Positions 24,152 to 36,206 of a stretch of DNA of 64,000 nucleotides are shown piece by piece (positions within the stretch are counted from its first letter, which is position 1; the number at the start of each line of letters is the position of its first letter). The notes below the pieces were generated by a model. It saw only the letters and a list, made by a program, of their open reading frames with translations, was not told where the DNA came from and ran no database searches. A program made the position numbers and the translations under genes. Source of the stretch: Iris pallida (taxonomy: Eukaryota > Streptophyta > Magnoliopsida > Asparagales > Iridaceae); assembly GCA_029216955.1 (NCBI GenBank), contig JANAVB010044017.1, forward strand, positions 5,755,029 through 5,819,028, written 5' to 3'.

Positions 24152-27100
24152 TATAATAGCCACCTAATAAAATATTGCTTTTATTGTTCATTTCTCTATA
24201 TTATATTTGTTAATAATTTTTTAAGAAAAAAATATATCTTTAACATTAATTTTATTATCATTATCTTATTTTTAATTAAACACATTTCTTTTTCTAAAAT
24301 AAATTTTTATACATAAGCCCTTGTAAATATTTGTAAATTGTAAATTAACCATGACACCTAATATATACACATGTCCTCATGCATGAAGCATGGGCAAAAT
24401 AGTAATTTTACTTGGGGACACATGTCTACATGCATGAATTTATTAGTAAAAAGAAAAAAGTAAAAAATAAAAGAAAAAGAAAAGAAAAAGGAAAAAACAA
24501 AATATTTATATAGAGAGGAAGAGAGAGGGCTCTCAGCCCCATCACCCGAGCCTCCTCTCTCTCCCTCTCGATTCCATCTTTCCCCCTCTCCCTCGGCTTC
24601 CTCTCCTTCTCTCCATCCCTCTCACTCTCCTCATCTCTCATTTTCTCTATCTCTCTCTCACTCCCTCTCTCTACTCCTCACTCATGAACGTGCACCCGTG
24701 CCCGCGGCGGCGGCCGACTGGCCCTCCACCGTCGGCGGCCTCCCCTCCGGCCGGCCATCCTCCATCACCACCTCCAACACCACCATCTTCATCTCCATCT
24801 CCACCATCATCACCACCACCACCATCTTCAAACCCTAACCCCTTATAAAAAAAAGAAGAAGAGGGGGGAAGAAGAAGAAGCTCGAAGGAGGAGTTGGAAG
24901 AAAAGGAGATCAAACCCAATTCCCCAAATTTAAATTCCTAAAATTTCCAAGGCAAGCCCTCTCCTATCATAAATCTTTTAATTTTATTCATGTCAAATTA
25001 CTATATTGTTCCTTAGATTGTTTGATATTAGTTATTATGAAATAAATGACTATATCCAAAATTGAAATTGTTCTAGTGGGTCATTGGAAAATGAATTGTG
25101 CATGACGTAAAAATTGGGAATATATGAATATAGTTATTCTAGTGTGCTTGATTATGAGGAGTTGCTTGTGAGGTGTAAGTAGATTAGGGATCTAATCTTA
25201 AGCCCCAAATGAATTGTGCATGACGTAGAAATTAGGAATATATGAATATGGTTATTCTAGTGTGCTTGATTATAAGGAGTTGCTGGTGAGGTGTAAGTAG
25301 ATTAGGGATCTAATCTTAAGCCCCAAATGTGAAATTCTATTATGGGTTAGCTATAATTATTTATTATGTCTGTAAGGGTATAAGTTTATAATCGTGTATG
25401 CTTGATGATCGTACACTTGCCAATTTGGGTCTAAATTCAAGTAGCACTCATAAATCCCTCTTCGGAATACTTTAGGTCGCTTTATGGTTCAAATAGAAAA
25501 TTTTACATTCAAAATTGAAGGATTAACCGCTGCTCGTAAATAGAAATATGATTAGTTTTATATTTTAGATGACATTTCAGGCCTAAGAATTAATAATTAT
25601 TATTATTATCATGCATGGTACTTCCAATACAAGTTTTGGATTTCTCCAACTCGATTTCGTAAACCGATAGGTCATTAGGAATTATTAAAAATAGAATTTA
25701 GCACATCTAATAATTTATTTAGACTATACTGTACATTGCAAAAGAGACATTTATGTATTGATTAGCCTCAATATTTTATAATAAAGATTCTAGATCGTAC
25801 TGGTTCTAAAATTAGTCTCTGACCCATACATATGCATTGTACATTTAATCCAACATGATCTTAGACCAATATCAATATAAATGATATACTGAGACAGAGA
25901 AATTTATTATGTTTAATAGTTCTTAGGCCTTGTCGGGGTCAAATTGAGCTAATGACAAAATAATTAATATGTGTTTGTTAAATTCAGCATTACAAAACCC
26001 TTATGATCATTTAGATATTAGAAAGAAAAGAAAATACGTGGAATGGATCTTTATACCTTAAAGTAGACTAGAATACGGAATCCGGAATCAATATTTAACA
26101 ATTTGAACCGAAATCCATCAAATATTATCGTAGATGCCAAATTTTAAATATTTTTTATTTATCCATACAGTTATAGATTCGATTGTTAAATTTTATTAAA
26201 TTTCTAGGAACTTTCGAAATTTTTCCAATGATCTAGAATCTTGAATATATGTATGCATAATTATATAGTTGATTTATAATAGTTAAATAGAATATAATTA
26301 GTTCTTGATTTCTTTGGAATAATCAAAACCTTATAAATTGCCATGCAAGTATAAAGTGTTTTGATTTATATTTCACGTGCTATGGTGACTAACGAAAATG
26401 CTAGATTACTTGTGTTTTGATAGAGTACCAGAGAGTTGACTATTTGCTACCATTTAGGACTGCAAATGGGTAAGAAATGCTAAGAACACTTGCTAGGTAA
26501 GAAGTTGAATATTTTTCACTTTATGGAATTTAATTTATAAATATATATATATATATAAATGCGTGGTTCCGGTGTTGAGAGTTGCTCCACCGAAGGGGTC
26601 GGCGTACCCGGATATTAATTGCGTGGTTCCGGTGTTGAGAGTTGCTCCACCGAAGGGGTCGGCGTACCCGATTATTATATTTTTATCTATTGTAAAATTT
26701 TGGAGTCAATAAATACAAAGAAGACTATGCCGAAATTTTCAATAATTTCGGGTGTTGGCCAAATTTTGGAAGTTTTAAGATTAGAAAATCTAGTGGGAAA
26801 ATCTATGTTATATCCAGTTTCTAGTCAACTAGAATTTTACCCTATGGCGTGTTGTCTTTGACACACGAGATGGTAAGGTAAGTTGAAAGAATAGTTCCTT
26901 GCCAAAGACTTTATCATATGGCATGTTGTCCTTGACATACGAGATGGTAAAATAAGTTGAATGATTCCTTGCCAACAATTACTACCATATGGCGTGTTGC
27001 CCTGATACACGAGATGGTAATAAGTTGGATAATCTCCTGCCAACAAGAGATTACCATATGGCGTATTGTCTTTGACATACAAGATGGTAATCAAGTTGGA

Positions 27101-28155
27101 ACCAGATATTAGACCTATGAGTCAATAGACTATTGTATGTGTTTGTAGTTGCATCATGGGGTGGAAGAGAACAACTGGATCACAACCATCAAAATCCCTA
27201 CAATATAATTACACCAGTAAAAGCTGATCAGTAGTCCCGCATCTGTAAGGCCTTACGATGTCGGAAGGTGAGGCCTAGCTCACCAATAGAGAACAGTCCA
27301 GTAAATTTTGAATAAAATCAAAATTTAAAAAGTTAATGCATACAAGTTTTCCACAAGATATGGAGGGGTCGGATCTAAGGCGTCGTACCCAATACAGACA
27401 CCACCTGGTCCCGGGTAAATAGAATTATTGTCGAAAAAATAGAGGGTGATCGTGATCCATATGTGTTCTCTACAAAAGTGCATAATCATATAGAAAACTT
27501 GACTATGATTGTGGTAGTAAATTTAAGTTGTTGTGATTATGACGGTAGTCATTATTTATGAATTATTAGGATTTAGTCGTAAGACGAACACTGAGAAAAT
27601 TCACTAGAATAAGATCTAGTCAGAGTCATATTTTAAGTTAGCGTTATAATCCTTCTGAATTAATTTCTTAATTTCTTTACTTTGGAATTCCGAGAATCCG
27701 ATCATCTCAGAGATTCTCAATTTATTTATTTTATTTACTCGTCCTTGACTGAGGGCTTGCATGTCGTTTGACGACCTAGTATTGTTCACTAGATTTGTAG
27801 ACCAAGGAGCTACTATTGTACATTGGAGAGAAGATGGAGAACAAGAACGAGATGGGACGATTGGAGGTAATTATATTGAAAACAGATCTTCTCATCATCA
27901 ATTCAGGTATATAAATATATAATTATATTGGGTTAATAGTTGTATTGGGTAGAATAATCCATCTCAAATTTATAGTTTCAGAATGTCCTTTGAATAATAT
28001 TAATTTTATTTTGCAAGTTATGACCTGAAATAAACCTATCCTAGAACCTTACGGGCGACAATCGCGAATATGGGTACTGGAGTATTCGTATGTCGCGTAG
28101 CCTGGGGATGCTGTTACGTACTCGACTCGCCGTATTCTGGGAGCGGAGCGTGACA
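24152..28155 (+). mobile_element. F 3' LTR, contains the unoccupied D target
   Basis: Matches the left LTR throughout. The first base pair is TA instead of TG. At 27513-27517 there is one GGTAG with continuous flanks, exactly where the left LTR holds D. TATA-like box at 24503-24513. Non-coding: the minus-strand frames at 24426-24919 arise from simple repeats. Confidence 0.93.
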
Positions 28156-28160
28156 CCAGG
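28156..28160. repeat. Target-site duplication of F, right copy (CCAGG)
   Basis: Identical to 8367-8371. Beyond it A's RNase H sequence resumes in the same minus-strand frame. Confidence 0.92.
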
Positions 28161-29920
28161 ATGATACTACAGGTTGATGTTATAATCCACCAGTAGCTCT
28201 AGCCATCTTCTCTGACGCATGTTAAGATCCTTCTGAGTAAACACATACTTAAGACTCTTGTGGTCAGTGAAAATCTCCACCCGATCTCCATATAAATAAT
28301 GCCTCCACAACTTGAGTACAAAAACCACTGCTGCTAATTCCAAGTCATGGGTTGGGTAATTCTTCTCATGATCACGAAGCTGACGTGACGCATATGCTAC
28401 TAACTTACCATGCTGCATCACGACACATCCTAACCCTCTGCCAGGAGCATAACAATAAACTGAAATTCCTCCAGTCCCATCTGGAAGCGTGAGAATGGGA
28501 GCCGTCATCAATCTTTGCTTCAACTTCTCGAATGAACTCTGATACTCTGTTGTCCAAGCAAACTGCACATCCTTGCGGGTCAACTGCGTCAATGGTGCTG
28601 AAATCCGAGCAAAGTCTGACACAAATCGCCGGTAATAGTCGGCCAATCCTAGGAAACTTCGAACTTTTGCGACGGTATAGGGAACTGGCCATGTCTCTAT
28701 AGCCACTATCTTCTGGGGTTCAACTTCCACTCCACCTCTGGTGATGATATGACCTAAGTACGAAATACGATCAAGCCAAAATTCGCACTTACTGAACTTT
28801 GCGTACAACTGGTGCTCCTTGAGAATCTGAAGGACTATACGAAGATGCTGCTCATGCTCTTCCTCACTCTTGCTATAGACTAAAATGTCATCTATAAACA
28901 CTATCATGAACTGGTCCAAATAGGGTGTGAAGATATGATTCATGAGATACATGAATACCGCTGGCACATTTGTCGCTCCGAATGGCATAACGAGGAACTC
29001 CCAATGTCCATATCTAGATCTGGATGCTGTCTTTGGGATGTCTTGCTCTCTGACTCTGATCTGATGGTACCCTGACCGCAAGTCAATCTTCATGAATACT
29101 GCTGCCCCACTGAGTTGATCAAATAAACATCTATCCTTGGTAGGGAATATCTGTTCTTGATTGTTACAGAGTTCAAGGTATGATAATCAACACATAATCT
29201 TGACATACCATCCTTCTTTTTCACAAGAAGTATCGGGGCTCCCCAAGGTGATCCACTAGCATGAATGAATCCCTTGGTTCTGAGTTCTTCAATCATCTTG
29301 TACAGGATCTCCAACTCTGATGGTGCCATTCTGTAGACTCTCTCTGACACTGGTGCCGTCCCTGGAATCAAGTCGATAGTGAACTCTATTTCTCTCTCCG
29401 GTGGCATACCTGGAAGCTCTTCAGGAAACACATTAGGAAACTCTTCTACTACTCTGGAAAATTGAACTGCTTCTGCTACTGCCATCCGCAATACTGGTGG
29501 AGAAGGTTCTACTTCGCCTCTGGAAAATAAAAACTCTGGTTCGCCTGGTATACCAAAAATAATCCTGCCAATATGGCAGTCTATTCTTGCGTATTGATCC
29601 TTCAACCAATCCATTTCTAGGACCCCATCATAGTCGGCCATCGAAAATTCAATCAATCTAGCGGGAAACTCTCTACCGCTAACTATGATTCGACACGAGG
29701 AATAGACTCTCTCTACCCCCACAAGACCGTTACCAGTAAGTATATTGAGCCTTACTGATAATGACTCGGGCTCCAGTCCTATCCGTGTTGCGAATCGTAC
29801 AGACATATATGAATGCGATGCACCAGAATCAAATAATACTGATGATGGAAAAGAGTTGACAAGAATGGTACCTGCCACCACCTCACCTGATGCCAATTCT
29901 TCTGCTACGGTCAGAGCCAT
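28161..29920 (-). pseudogene. A protease, reverse transcriptase and most of RNase H, decayed
   Basis: 29920-29090 (minus) carries the protease with an intact [10 protein letters not shown] active site, then the linker and the first RT motifs ([16 protein letters not shown]). A one-base loss near 29128 shifts the frame, and 29093-28167 continues with [17 protein letters not shown], catalytic FIDD, and the connection and RNase H regions. In RNase H the first catalytic Asp of the DASGRGLG motif is replaced (CYAPGRGLG), so the domain was damaged apart from the F insertion. The reading ends at NINL, then TAG, just before the F junction. It would make cDNA from element RNA. Confidence 0.92.
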
Positions 29921-29929
29921 AGCCTATCC

Positions 29930-31224
29930 TTGTCCTCTTGGTGCTGGTCCCCTCTGCTGGTGACCTCTCTGCCTGTTCTGAATCTGAACCTGGGCATACT
30001 GTCGAGCTTGAGGCGGCAATGGCCTCGGAGGTTAGTACTGCTGCTGCACTAGTGCTGGACCTCTAACCGATGGACTGGTTAGGTTTGATGATGATGAACT
30101 GGCTCTATTCGGACAGGACCCTATCTTGTGATCCGGTGCCCCACAAGCCAAGCACAATCCCTATGCTCTGTAACATTCTGATACTACAGTCCTGGCTTTC
30201 CACGATAAGAGCTACCCATTGCGGAAGACTGCTTCTGCTTTTGCTGCTGAGGATACGTCGGTATCGAGTGTTGAACCGATGAAACTGTTGTCGCCCTCCT
30301 AGGAGCTGCAATTGTTAAAGCCCTAGCTGTCGGGGCTGGTGCTGATGACTGGGACATCTTCCCATGAGACCTCTTATGTCCTTCGCTTCTATCTACAATC
30401 CTCTGCGAAGTATACTCATGCCTCTTCGCTGCTCGCAAGACGTCATCAAACGTCTGGTGCTCAAACTGCTCTACTAATATAATGATCTCTAGGTGGAGTC
30501 CTTGCTGGAATCGTTAGGCTCGGTCCAATTCGGTTGCCACCAAGGTGGGAGCAAACCGACTAAGTCTAGAAAACTCGGCCACATATCCATCGACCATCCT
30601 TCCCATCTGATTGATGTTAGTGAATCTCGTCTGCAGATCATACCGAGCTACTGCATCGAAGTACCTGGTCTGGAACTTGTCGCTGAATACCGCCCATAAG
30701 ACAGGCGTCGCCAAACCTACTGCTAACATCGTCCACCAGGTGCGGGCTAAGTCTAATAATTATAGGCGCACAACGGCCACCTTCTCATCCTCAGGAATCC
30801 TGGTTGCTTCCAGGATAACCTCTGTGTCCTGAAGCCATGCATCAGCAGCAATAGCATCTTTTGTTCCGTTAAAGAAAGGAGGGTTCAGGCTCTTAAAGTT
30901 GTTGGCTGCATTGTTCCCTTGATACCCAACTCTGCCCATAGCATCTTGTACTATCTAGTGTAGGACATCACCCCGACGATCTTGAGATGCAAGCAATTCC
31001 CTAATAAGTCCTACCAGGGTTTCATTATCATGCTCTACAGGCTGGACGGGTTGAACTGGGGGCTCTGGATCCCCGAAATGCATGGCTCGGGAGGCTGCTC
31101 CAGAGTGTTGGGCTTGGTCCCCAGATTGCTGCTGGTTAACTGGAGGTGCCCCGTTGGGCTGATCGGCAGTACCAAAAACAATGCCACTGAAGAATTGACA
31201 TGGAAAACAATAAGGAAGGACCAA
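29930..31224 (-). pseudogene. A gag, fragmented
   Basis: Minus strand. 31224-30955 resembles the D gag N-terminus (VNQQQSGDQAQHSGAASR, LVGLIRELLASQDRR). 30729-30514 is the capsid part (FQTRYFDAVARYDLQTRF, RFAPTLVATELDRA). 30438-30184 follows with the RRATT / PTYPQQQKQKQ linker. These three pieces share one frame and are separated by stops. The first zinc knuckle has lost its cysteines (GSSYRGKPG). A second knuckle and Gln/Pro-rich tail can be traced to about 30000 before protease begins in another frame. Non-functional. Confidence 0.87.
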
Positions 31225-31354
31225 GATAGATCGAGGATATAAGCATGTGATCAGGTCAATATTTCAGAAAGATTAGGAGACATGAGTAGAGATCAATGGC
31301 GAGTGCTGATTAAGACATCCATCATATAAAACCCTCTCACATCTTGATTTACAA

Positions 31355-31373
31355 GACCTGCATGGGCCACCAC
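31355..31373 (-). promoter_or_regulatory. PBS-position block of A
   Basis: GTGGTGGCCCATGCAGGTC on the minus strand, 8 bases from the LTR edge at 31382, identical to the blocks of C, E and F. Confidence 0.65.
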
Positions 31374-33029
31374 TTAAATCGTATCACGCCCCAGAACCAG
31401 AATACTGGAGAGTAAGGGACAGATACAGCCAGCTACGTACATTAAAGTATAATCTACCTCGATATACGGTCACAGCTGTCTAGATGCATGAGGGTTTATC
31501 TACAAGCCAACAGTCTCTTATGGTCATGAACAAGCCTAGTGTCTCAATATCAACAAGTAAGTAATTATTACAAGATGTAAGATCATCAGACATACAAAGT
31601 AAGGCGTCCCAAACATTACATATTCAGATGATCATGAAGCTAATCATACAAAATACAAAGACTAGCAAAGTTTAAGTCATATATGATCAACCCTAGGATT
31701 TGTCAATCATGTAACAGCCCGTAGGCAGATAGAAATTAAAGTTTCAATATGAGCTAACACTTGCTCGGCGGCTAAACGCCTCAAAAGAATAATTTACAAA
31801 TAAAGTGGGAGAGCAAAATAAGAAACCCACTTGTTGCCAGGATTACGTCTGGTGTTCACCATCTGACTAGAAGGCAAGGAGATCCTCGGGAGCTACTCCG
31901 AAATCTGGCCATACAAAACCAGCTGGGTCAGACCCCAGAAAGAGCAAGTGCCACAAGGGAGACTTCACTTAAGAACTAAAACCAGCATATTAGCACATGA
32001 TACATAAAGGATAATAAAAAACATGAGTTAGAGAAAACAGGGTGATAAACGAAAAGATAACTGAAGGACTAATCCAGTAACCAAGTTACAACCCGTAAAC
32101 CAAACAAGGACCGGGATTGTAACCCTTCACCTGAACATAACTTAGTCTCTAACTAATTATCGAATAAGTAAAGCATAACAGTAACGGGCTGAAGTAACCA
32201 TGTATTGGCCTTGTCTAGGCAAGACTAGACTAGACTCCATCCATCAATCACGGCCAAGCGATGAGTACGGCTTGATACTTTAACCAACTAGGGTTATTAC
32301 AAACCTAGTTATTAACAAGATGCTTTGAGATGTTCCAACAGCCACAAGCCCTACAGACTTAATCCAGGTTATCCAGTTGCAAGTTTAGAGAGTTGGATTA
32401 GGTGACTTGGGGGTGAAACACATGACAGTGTCTAGAAATGTGCCCTACTCGACGGCAGGCTACAAGGTTAATTAAAGCGCCCAGATAACGGGACTGCCTA
32501 TAGCTGAAAAATCTCTTCATGGACTACTTGATCAATCTAGTCATTATCCTAGTCAGATTCAGTATGGATCCCTGACCGTGGTAACCAGGAATCCATGTCC
32601 TAGACATGATGCAAGACAAGACATGTAGCTTATACAAGCACAAACACCCACGGTGTCAAGACAAGAGTTACTTAGAAAGTCAAGATATCCGTCACAACAG
32701 CAAATAAAGATTATCATGTTAGATTACTTATCAAGTCAAGAGTGTGTCACAACGGACCACCATCAAGTATTATCATGTCAAGTTACTTATCAAGAGTGCA
32801 CCACGACGGATCACTATCAAGAATTATCATGTTACTTGATACTTGTTAAGAGTGCGCCTTAACAGGCCACTGTCGTGTTCTATCCTTACATTATCACGAA
32901 TGAGAGAAACTTGCATAAAATAGCTAGTAACATATTCTTGAAGCCAAGAAAAAGATCTACAACTTTCATGTTTTGAGTTTTTTTTAAGATTTTAGCTAAA
33001 AAACAGCTCAAAGAGGCAAAAATAGTCAT

Positions 33030-33590
33030 TTGGAGTGATTGCGCGCAAGTTGCGCGAGCAAAACTGCCCATGGCGCATGTTGCACGCAAGCACGACACAC
33101 GTTGCGGCCGTGCAAGTTGTGCGTCGTACCCGGACAAAATTGCCCACGGCGCACGTTGCGCGTAAGCACGACGCGCGGGCGCACGACAGAAAATCGCACG
33201 ACCACGCAAGTCGCACGTTGTGCGTGGGCAAAATCGCCCACGACGCACGTTGCATGCATGCACGGCGCACGGGCACGCGGGCGCACGGCAGAAAATCGCA
33301 TGGGCGAGCGGCCGCGCAAGTTGCACGTTGTGCGCGGGCAAAATCGCCCACGGTGCATGTTGCACGCAAGCACGACGCACGGGCGCGTGGCCGCGCAAGT
33401 TGCACGTCGCGCGCGGGCAAAATCGTCCACGGCGAACGTTGTGTGCAAGCACGGCGCGCTGGTGCGCGGCAGAAAATTACACGATCGTACAAGTTGTACG
33501 TTGCACGCAGGCAAAATCGCCCACGGTGTACGTTACGCGCAAGCACGGCGCGCAGCGTGCGGCAGCGAAGACACTGCGCGCGACACTGTT
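33030..33590. repeat. CpG-rich hairpin minisatellite in A 5' LTR
   Basis: Units starting at GCAAG near 33112, 33206, 33316, 33395 and 33490, so spacings of about 94, 110, 79 and 95. Most contain GTGGGC, an AAAAT spacer and GCCCACG, a short perfect stem, flanked by further complementary GCACGTTG/CACGTTGC arms. Extremely rich in CG dinucleotides compared with its AT-rich surroundings. Confidence 0.92.
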
Positions 33591-33992
33591 TATCGTTCCG
33601 ACAGCACCAAAAGGTATGGGGAACCCATGAACACGAAAATGGCCGAACTTGCACATACGAAGTCGAAATCAAGCGGTTCAAAAGCCAAAATTGGGTAGAA
33701 TTGAATTCTCTACAACATGGAACCATTAGATCTCAAAAATAACCAAGTTTCAGTGATCAAAACCAAGAAAAACCAAAAAATTATAAACTTATATCTAGAA
33801 TAATCCATCCATCAAATCCAAAAATGTCAAGTTCTAAAGAAGCTTAGAATCAAGTAAGGAAGAGAATGAAACAATAAAATATGAGATCCATCATGAAGCA
33901 AGTTGCACTTGTCTAGGGCTTGGTAGGTGGGAGGAGTAAATAAAGAAGATGAAGAAGTAAATGCAAATAATGGATAAGAGAGAAGGAGTTGG

Positions 33993-34000
33993 TTTTTATA
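33993..34000 (-). promoter_or_regulatory. TATA-like box, A 5' LTR
   Basis: TATAAAAA on the minus strand, about 197 bases inside the LTR, matching 6419-6426. Confidence 0.5.
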
Positions 34001-34197
34001 CAAAATCTCTCCATCTCAAACCAAAATAAACCAAGACAAGCCAAGTCAAATTGAACCGAACCAAATTAAAATAAACTAAGTCAATATTAAACCAAGACTA
34101 GGCTACGCAAGACAAGTCTAATTACGGTCCACCTGACAAATATCATAAATCTGTATACGTATACTGAAAAAAAGTACAACGAAAAATGGGAGTGACA

Positions 34198-34202
34198 GTC
34201 TC
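34198..34202. repeat. Target-site duplication of A, right copy (GTCTC)
   Basis: Identical to 4973-4977. Confidence 0.92.
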
Positions 34203-35027
34203 CACCTCCTCGGCCGTCACGTCGACGCTAGCTGTCATATGTAGCACCTCCTACACCATTGGGATCATGTCGATATCAATGACATGACCAAGACCGAAGT
34301 CCCTAACGATCAGCCTCACCGTAAGTCTCGGCTTTTCTGTCCCCAACTTTCGTATTCTACCAGAAAGTGTTAACGTTTCGACGAGCTTCTTTACCCTTGG
34401 TTGACCCAACCAAGCGGACGGTGTGGTTCTCACGAAATTCAAACTCCTGAACTTGTCCACCTTCGTGTCCAAACGTAAAGCTCCCCCATACACATGCCTT
34501 CTCAAGCAGAACATCATGTACTGTGCATGCCATCGATGACCTACAGCTCCACTTGAACTGTGTGAATGATGATGCTCCCACCTAAGATTGAGTTTACTGA
34601 AAATCTTGATCTTCTTCCTGGCTTTGAAATGCTAAATCGATGGCGTTCCGTGAAGCTTTAGCAAACCACATGTCACCAAAACTGGAACCGTAGAGCAACC
34701 CCCTGGAGACCGACCAACTATCATGGGACCGACAGACTGACCCTTAATCTTTGACTCTTCATCATCCGTTGCTTTGTCTCGACGAACCGAATCCTCCGTA
34801 TCCCTCAAAGCATCTACATGACCCTCCTCAGCAAGTTTTCGATGATCCACCTCCTATCAAACACCCCTCGAGCCTCTATCCAATGTTTGTGGTCAGCTTG
34901 TACAGCTCAGCGGCTTGAGCCTGTACATGCCACAACACAAATCTTCTCGAGACAGCTATTGGAAACCCTTCATAAGCATCTAATCTTTGTCCCGAAATAG
35001 ACTACGACAGCCATCATCTGCTAGCCT
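34203..35027 (-). other. B internal region downstream of protease, no domain recognised
   Basis: This is where copia integrase and RT should begin. The minus strand has open stretches (34850-34632, 34581-34357, 34517-34251), but I recognise neither the integrase HHCC/DDE nor any RT motif. It may be captured, rearranged or heavily decayed DNA. It joins 4977-4834 and the PPT once A is removed. Confidence 0.5.
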
Positions 35028-35751
35028 CTATATTGAAACAAAGTTGCAGTACAAACTCGATACATGTCGCACATCCCTGAGGACGAGCTTGTCACCAAAC
35101 TCCATCGTCAAGTGTACATCATCGATGCCTACAAATGTAGCTGTCCCCTTGTCGTCCATTTTTATATATCCAAACCTGCCGTCATAGTATGACGTGAAGA
35201 TCCTCCTATATGGAGTGGCATGATACGATGTCCTCATGACCATGACCCAGTTTCTATCATGACACATGCCATAAGGTTCCTCTGCGTCGGTCGCTGCGAT
35301 GATGATATCACCAAACGCCATGAGATCCTTCTGATCGTCCTTACTTTTGGCCTTCTCAGCTTTGAGCTTCATGCAGTTCCTCTTGATACAACCTATTTTG
35401 CCACAGTGATAGCAGCCCTCCTTGTGGTCCACAATCGCAAGATCCCGAGAACTCCTCCTGTCCTTGCTTGTGACTTGGGTCTTCCCTTCCCGTAGGAAAC
35501 CACCAGAATGGACTCCTGCAACGATTTCACTTGCTTGTGCCGGACTTTTTCATTAACAAGCTACTTTTAACAGCCTCCATCGTGATAACTTCCATCAAGC
35601 GCGAAGTTGTTCACCCGATACCACCAACGTTTTTTAGCTTTCTGACAGATAACTCAAAAGCAGTAGGGCCTGAAGCTCATCATCAATCATTATCTTCATC
35701 GCAAACAGCTGATTGATGATACCCTGAACCTCGTTCAGATGTTGTGCCAAT
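35028..35751 (-). pseudogene. B gag C-terminal part, CCHC knuckle and protease remnant (Ty1/copia)
   Basis: Minus strand. Directly at the C junction the frame reads LAQHLNEVQGIINQLF and DDELQALLLLSYL, characteristic of copia gag (UBN2 type). 35432-35028 begins with a knuckle CYHCGKIGCIKRNC, in which Cys stands in place of the usual His, followed by a Lys-rich linker. The protease stretch then keeps the family context (HATPYRRIFTSYY, FVGIDDVHLTMEFG, LVLRDVRHV), but the catalytic Asp-Ser-Gly is absent, replaced by VMVMRTS. The protease would be inactive. The frame ends at NFVSI and a stop. Confidence 0.85.
35747..35751. repeat. Target-site duplication of C, left copy (CCAAT)
   Basis: CCAAT before TGTAAGCC, identical to 47252-47256. 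It lies within B gag. Confidence 0.93.
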
Positions 35752-36198
35752 TGTAAGCCCCTGTTTTTCAAAATTCATTTTTAATTAGTGTTAATTAATT
35801 TTTTGTGACAAATTAGCCTTAAAATAATTATTAGAATTTTTAGGAATTTTTCTAGAATTTTTAAATGATTTGTAAATGAGTTTTATATATTAAAATATTA
35901 ATTTACAATTTTCTAAAATGTTTTAATTGACTTTCGCAATTAATTAGATTATTTTAATATCATTTTGCAATTCTAAATTTGTTATGTGCAAATTTTATTT
36001 GCACATAAGCTGTGCGGGATGGGTTATGCAAATTCCTATTTGCAACTACCCTCTGTTAGGACCTAACTGTAATATCCTAATCTACGGGGACCTAAACGCA
36101 AACCTAATCTACCCACTCCCCCGACGACCCGGCTGACCGACGACCGCCAGCGCGCCCTGCCCCCGCCATTTCCGGCCAGCCCGACCGCCTTAGCCCCC

Positions 36199-36206
36199 TA
36201 TAAAAA
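36199..36206 (+). promoter_or_regulatory. TATA box, C 5' LTR
   Basis: TATAAAAA in a C-rich context. The 3' LTR has it at 44439-44446. A telo-box-like AAACCCTAACCCTAAAA follows about 32 bases later (36238-36254; 44478-44494). Confidence 0.6.

Larger units (their letters stand above)
8372..28155 (+). mobile_element. Element F: non-autonomous LTR retrotransposon with 4-kb LTRs (LARD-like), split by D
   Basis: Two long direct repeats begin (TG/TA)TAATAGCCACC and end GCGTGACA: 8372-22328 (about 4057 bases once D and one GGTAG are removed) and 24152-28155 (4004 bases). Between them lie only 1823 bases (22329-24151) with no recognisable gag or pol. The leader block at 22338-22356 and the PPT-region block at 24114-24151 are of the same type as in the chromoviruses C and D, which points to a Tekay-like parent. 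A perfect CCAGG duplication flanks it. Orientation is taken from these blocks and the TATA boxes. Confidence 0.9.
4978..34197 (-). mobile_element. Element A: Tekay/Del-like chromovirus, minus strand, split by F
   Basis: Minus-strand order is 5' LTR 34197-31382, PBS-position block 31373-31355, gag about 31224-29930, protease/RT/RNase H 29920-28161, interruption by F (8372-28160), integrase and chromodomain 8371-6784, PPT region 6661-6619, and 3' LTR 6618-4978. The internal region without F is about 5.0 kb, normal for a chromovirus. It is flanked by the perfect duplication GTCTC. Coding sequence closely resembles D, and the last about 50 bases of the LTRs are nearly identical to D, so A and D belong to one family. 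Confidence 0.93.
31382..34197 (-). mobile_element. A 5' LTR
   Basis: 2816 bases. The element-sense start is TGTCACTCCC at 34197 and the distal end has decayed to TATCACG on the plus strand at 31382. It includes 31905-32972, which the 3' LTR has lost and which resembles the D LTR (the CGGGCAACTAGA/TCCTAGGATT-type part). The long minus-strand frames at 32886-33726 are products of the minisatellite. Confidence 0.92.

Noticed and set aside
32886..33742. Overlapping 130-245-codon open frames on both strands, Cys/Arg/Ala-rich
   Set aside because: They lie wholly in the CpG-rich minisatellite of the A LTR, exist in several frames at once and are not conserved in the other LTR. They are by-products of stop-poor repeats.
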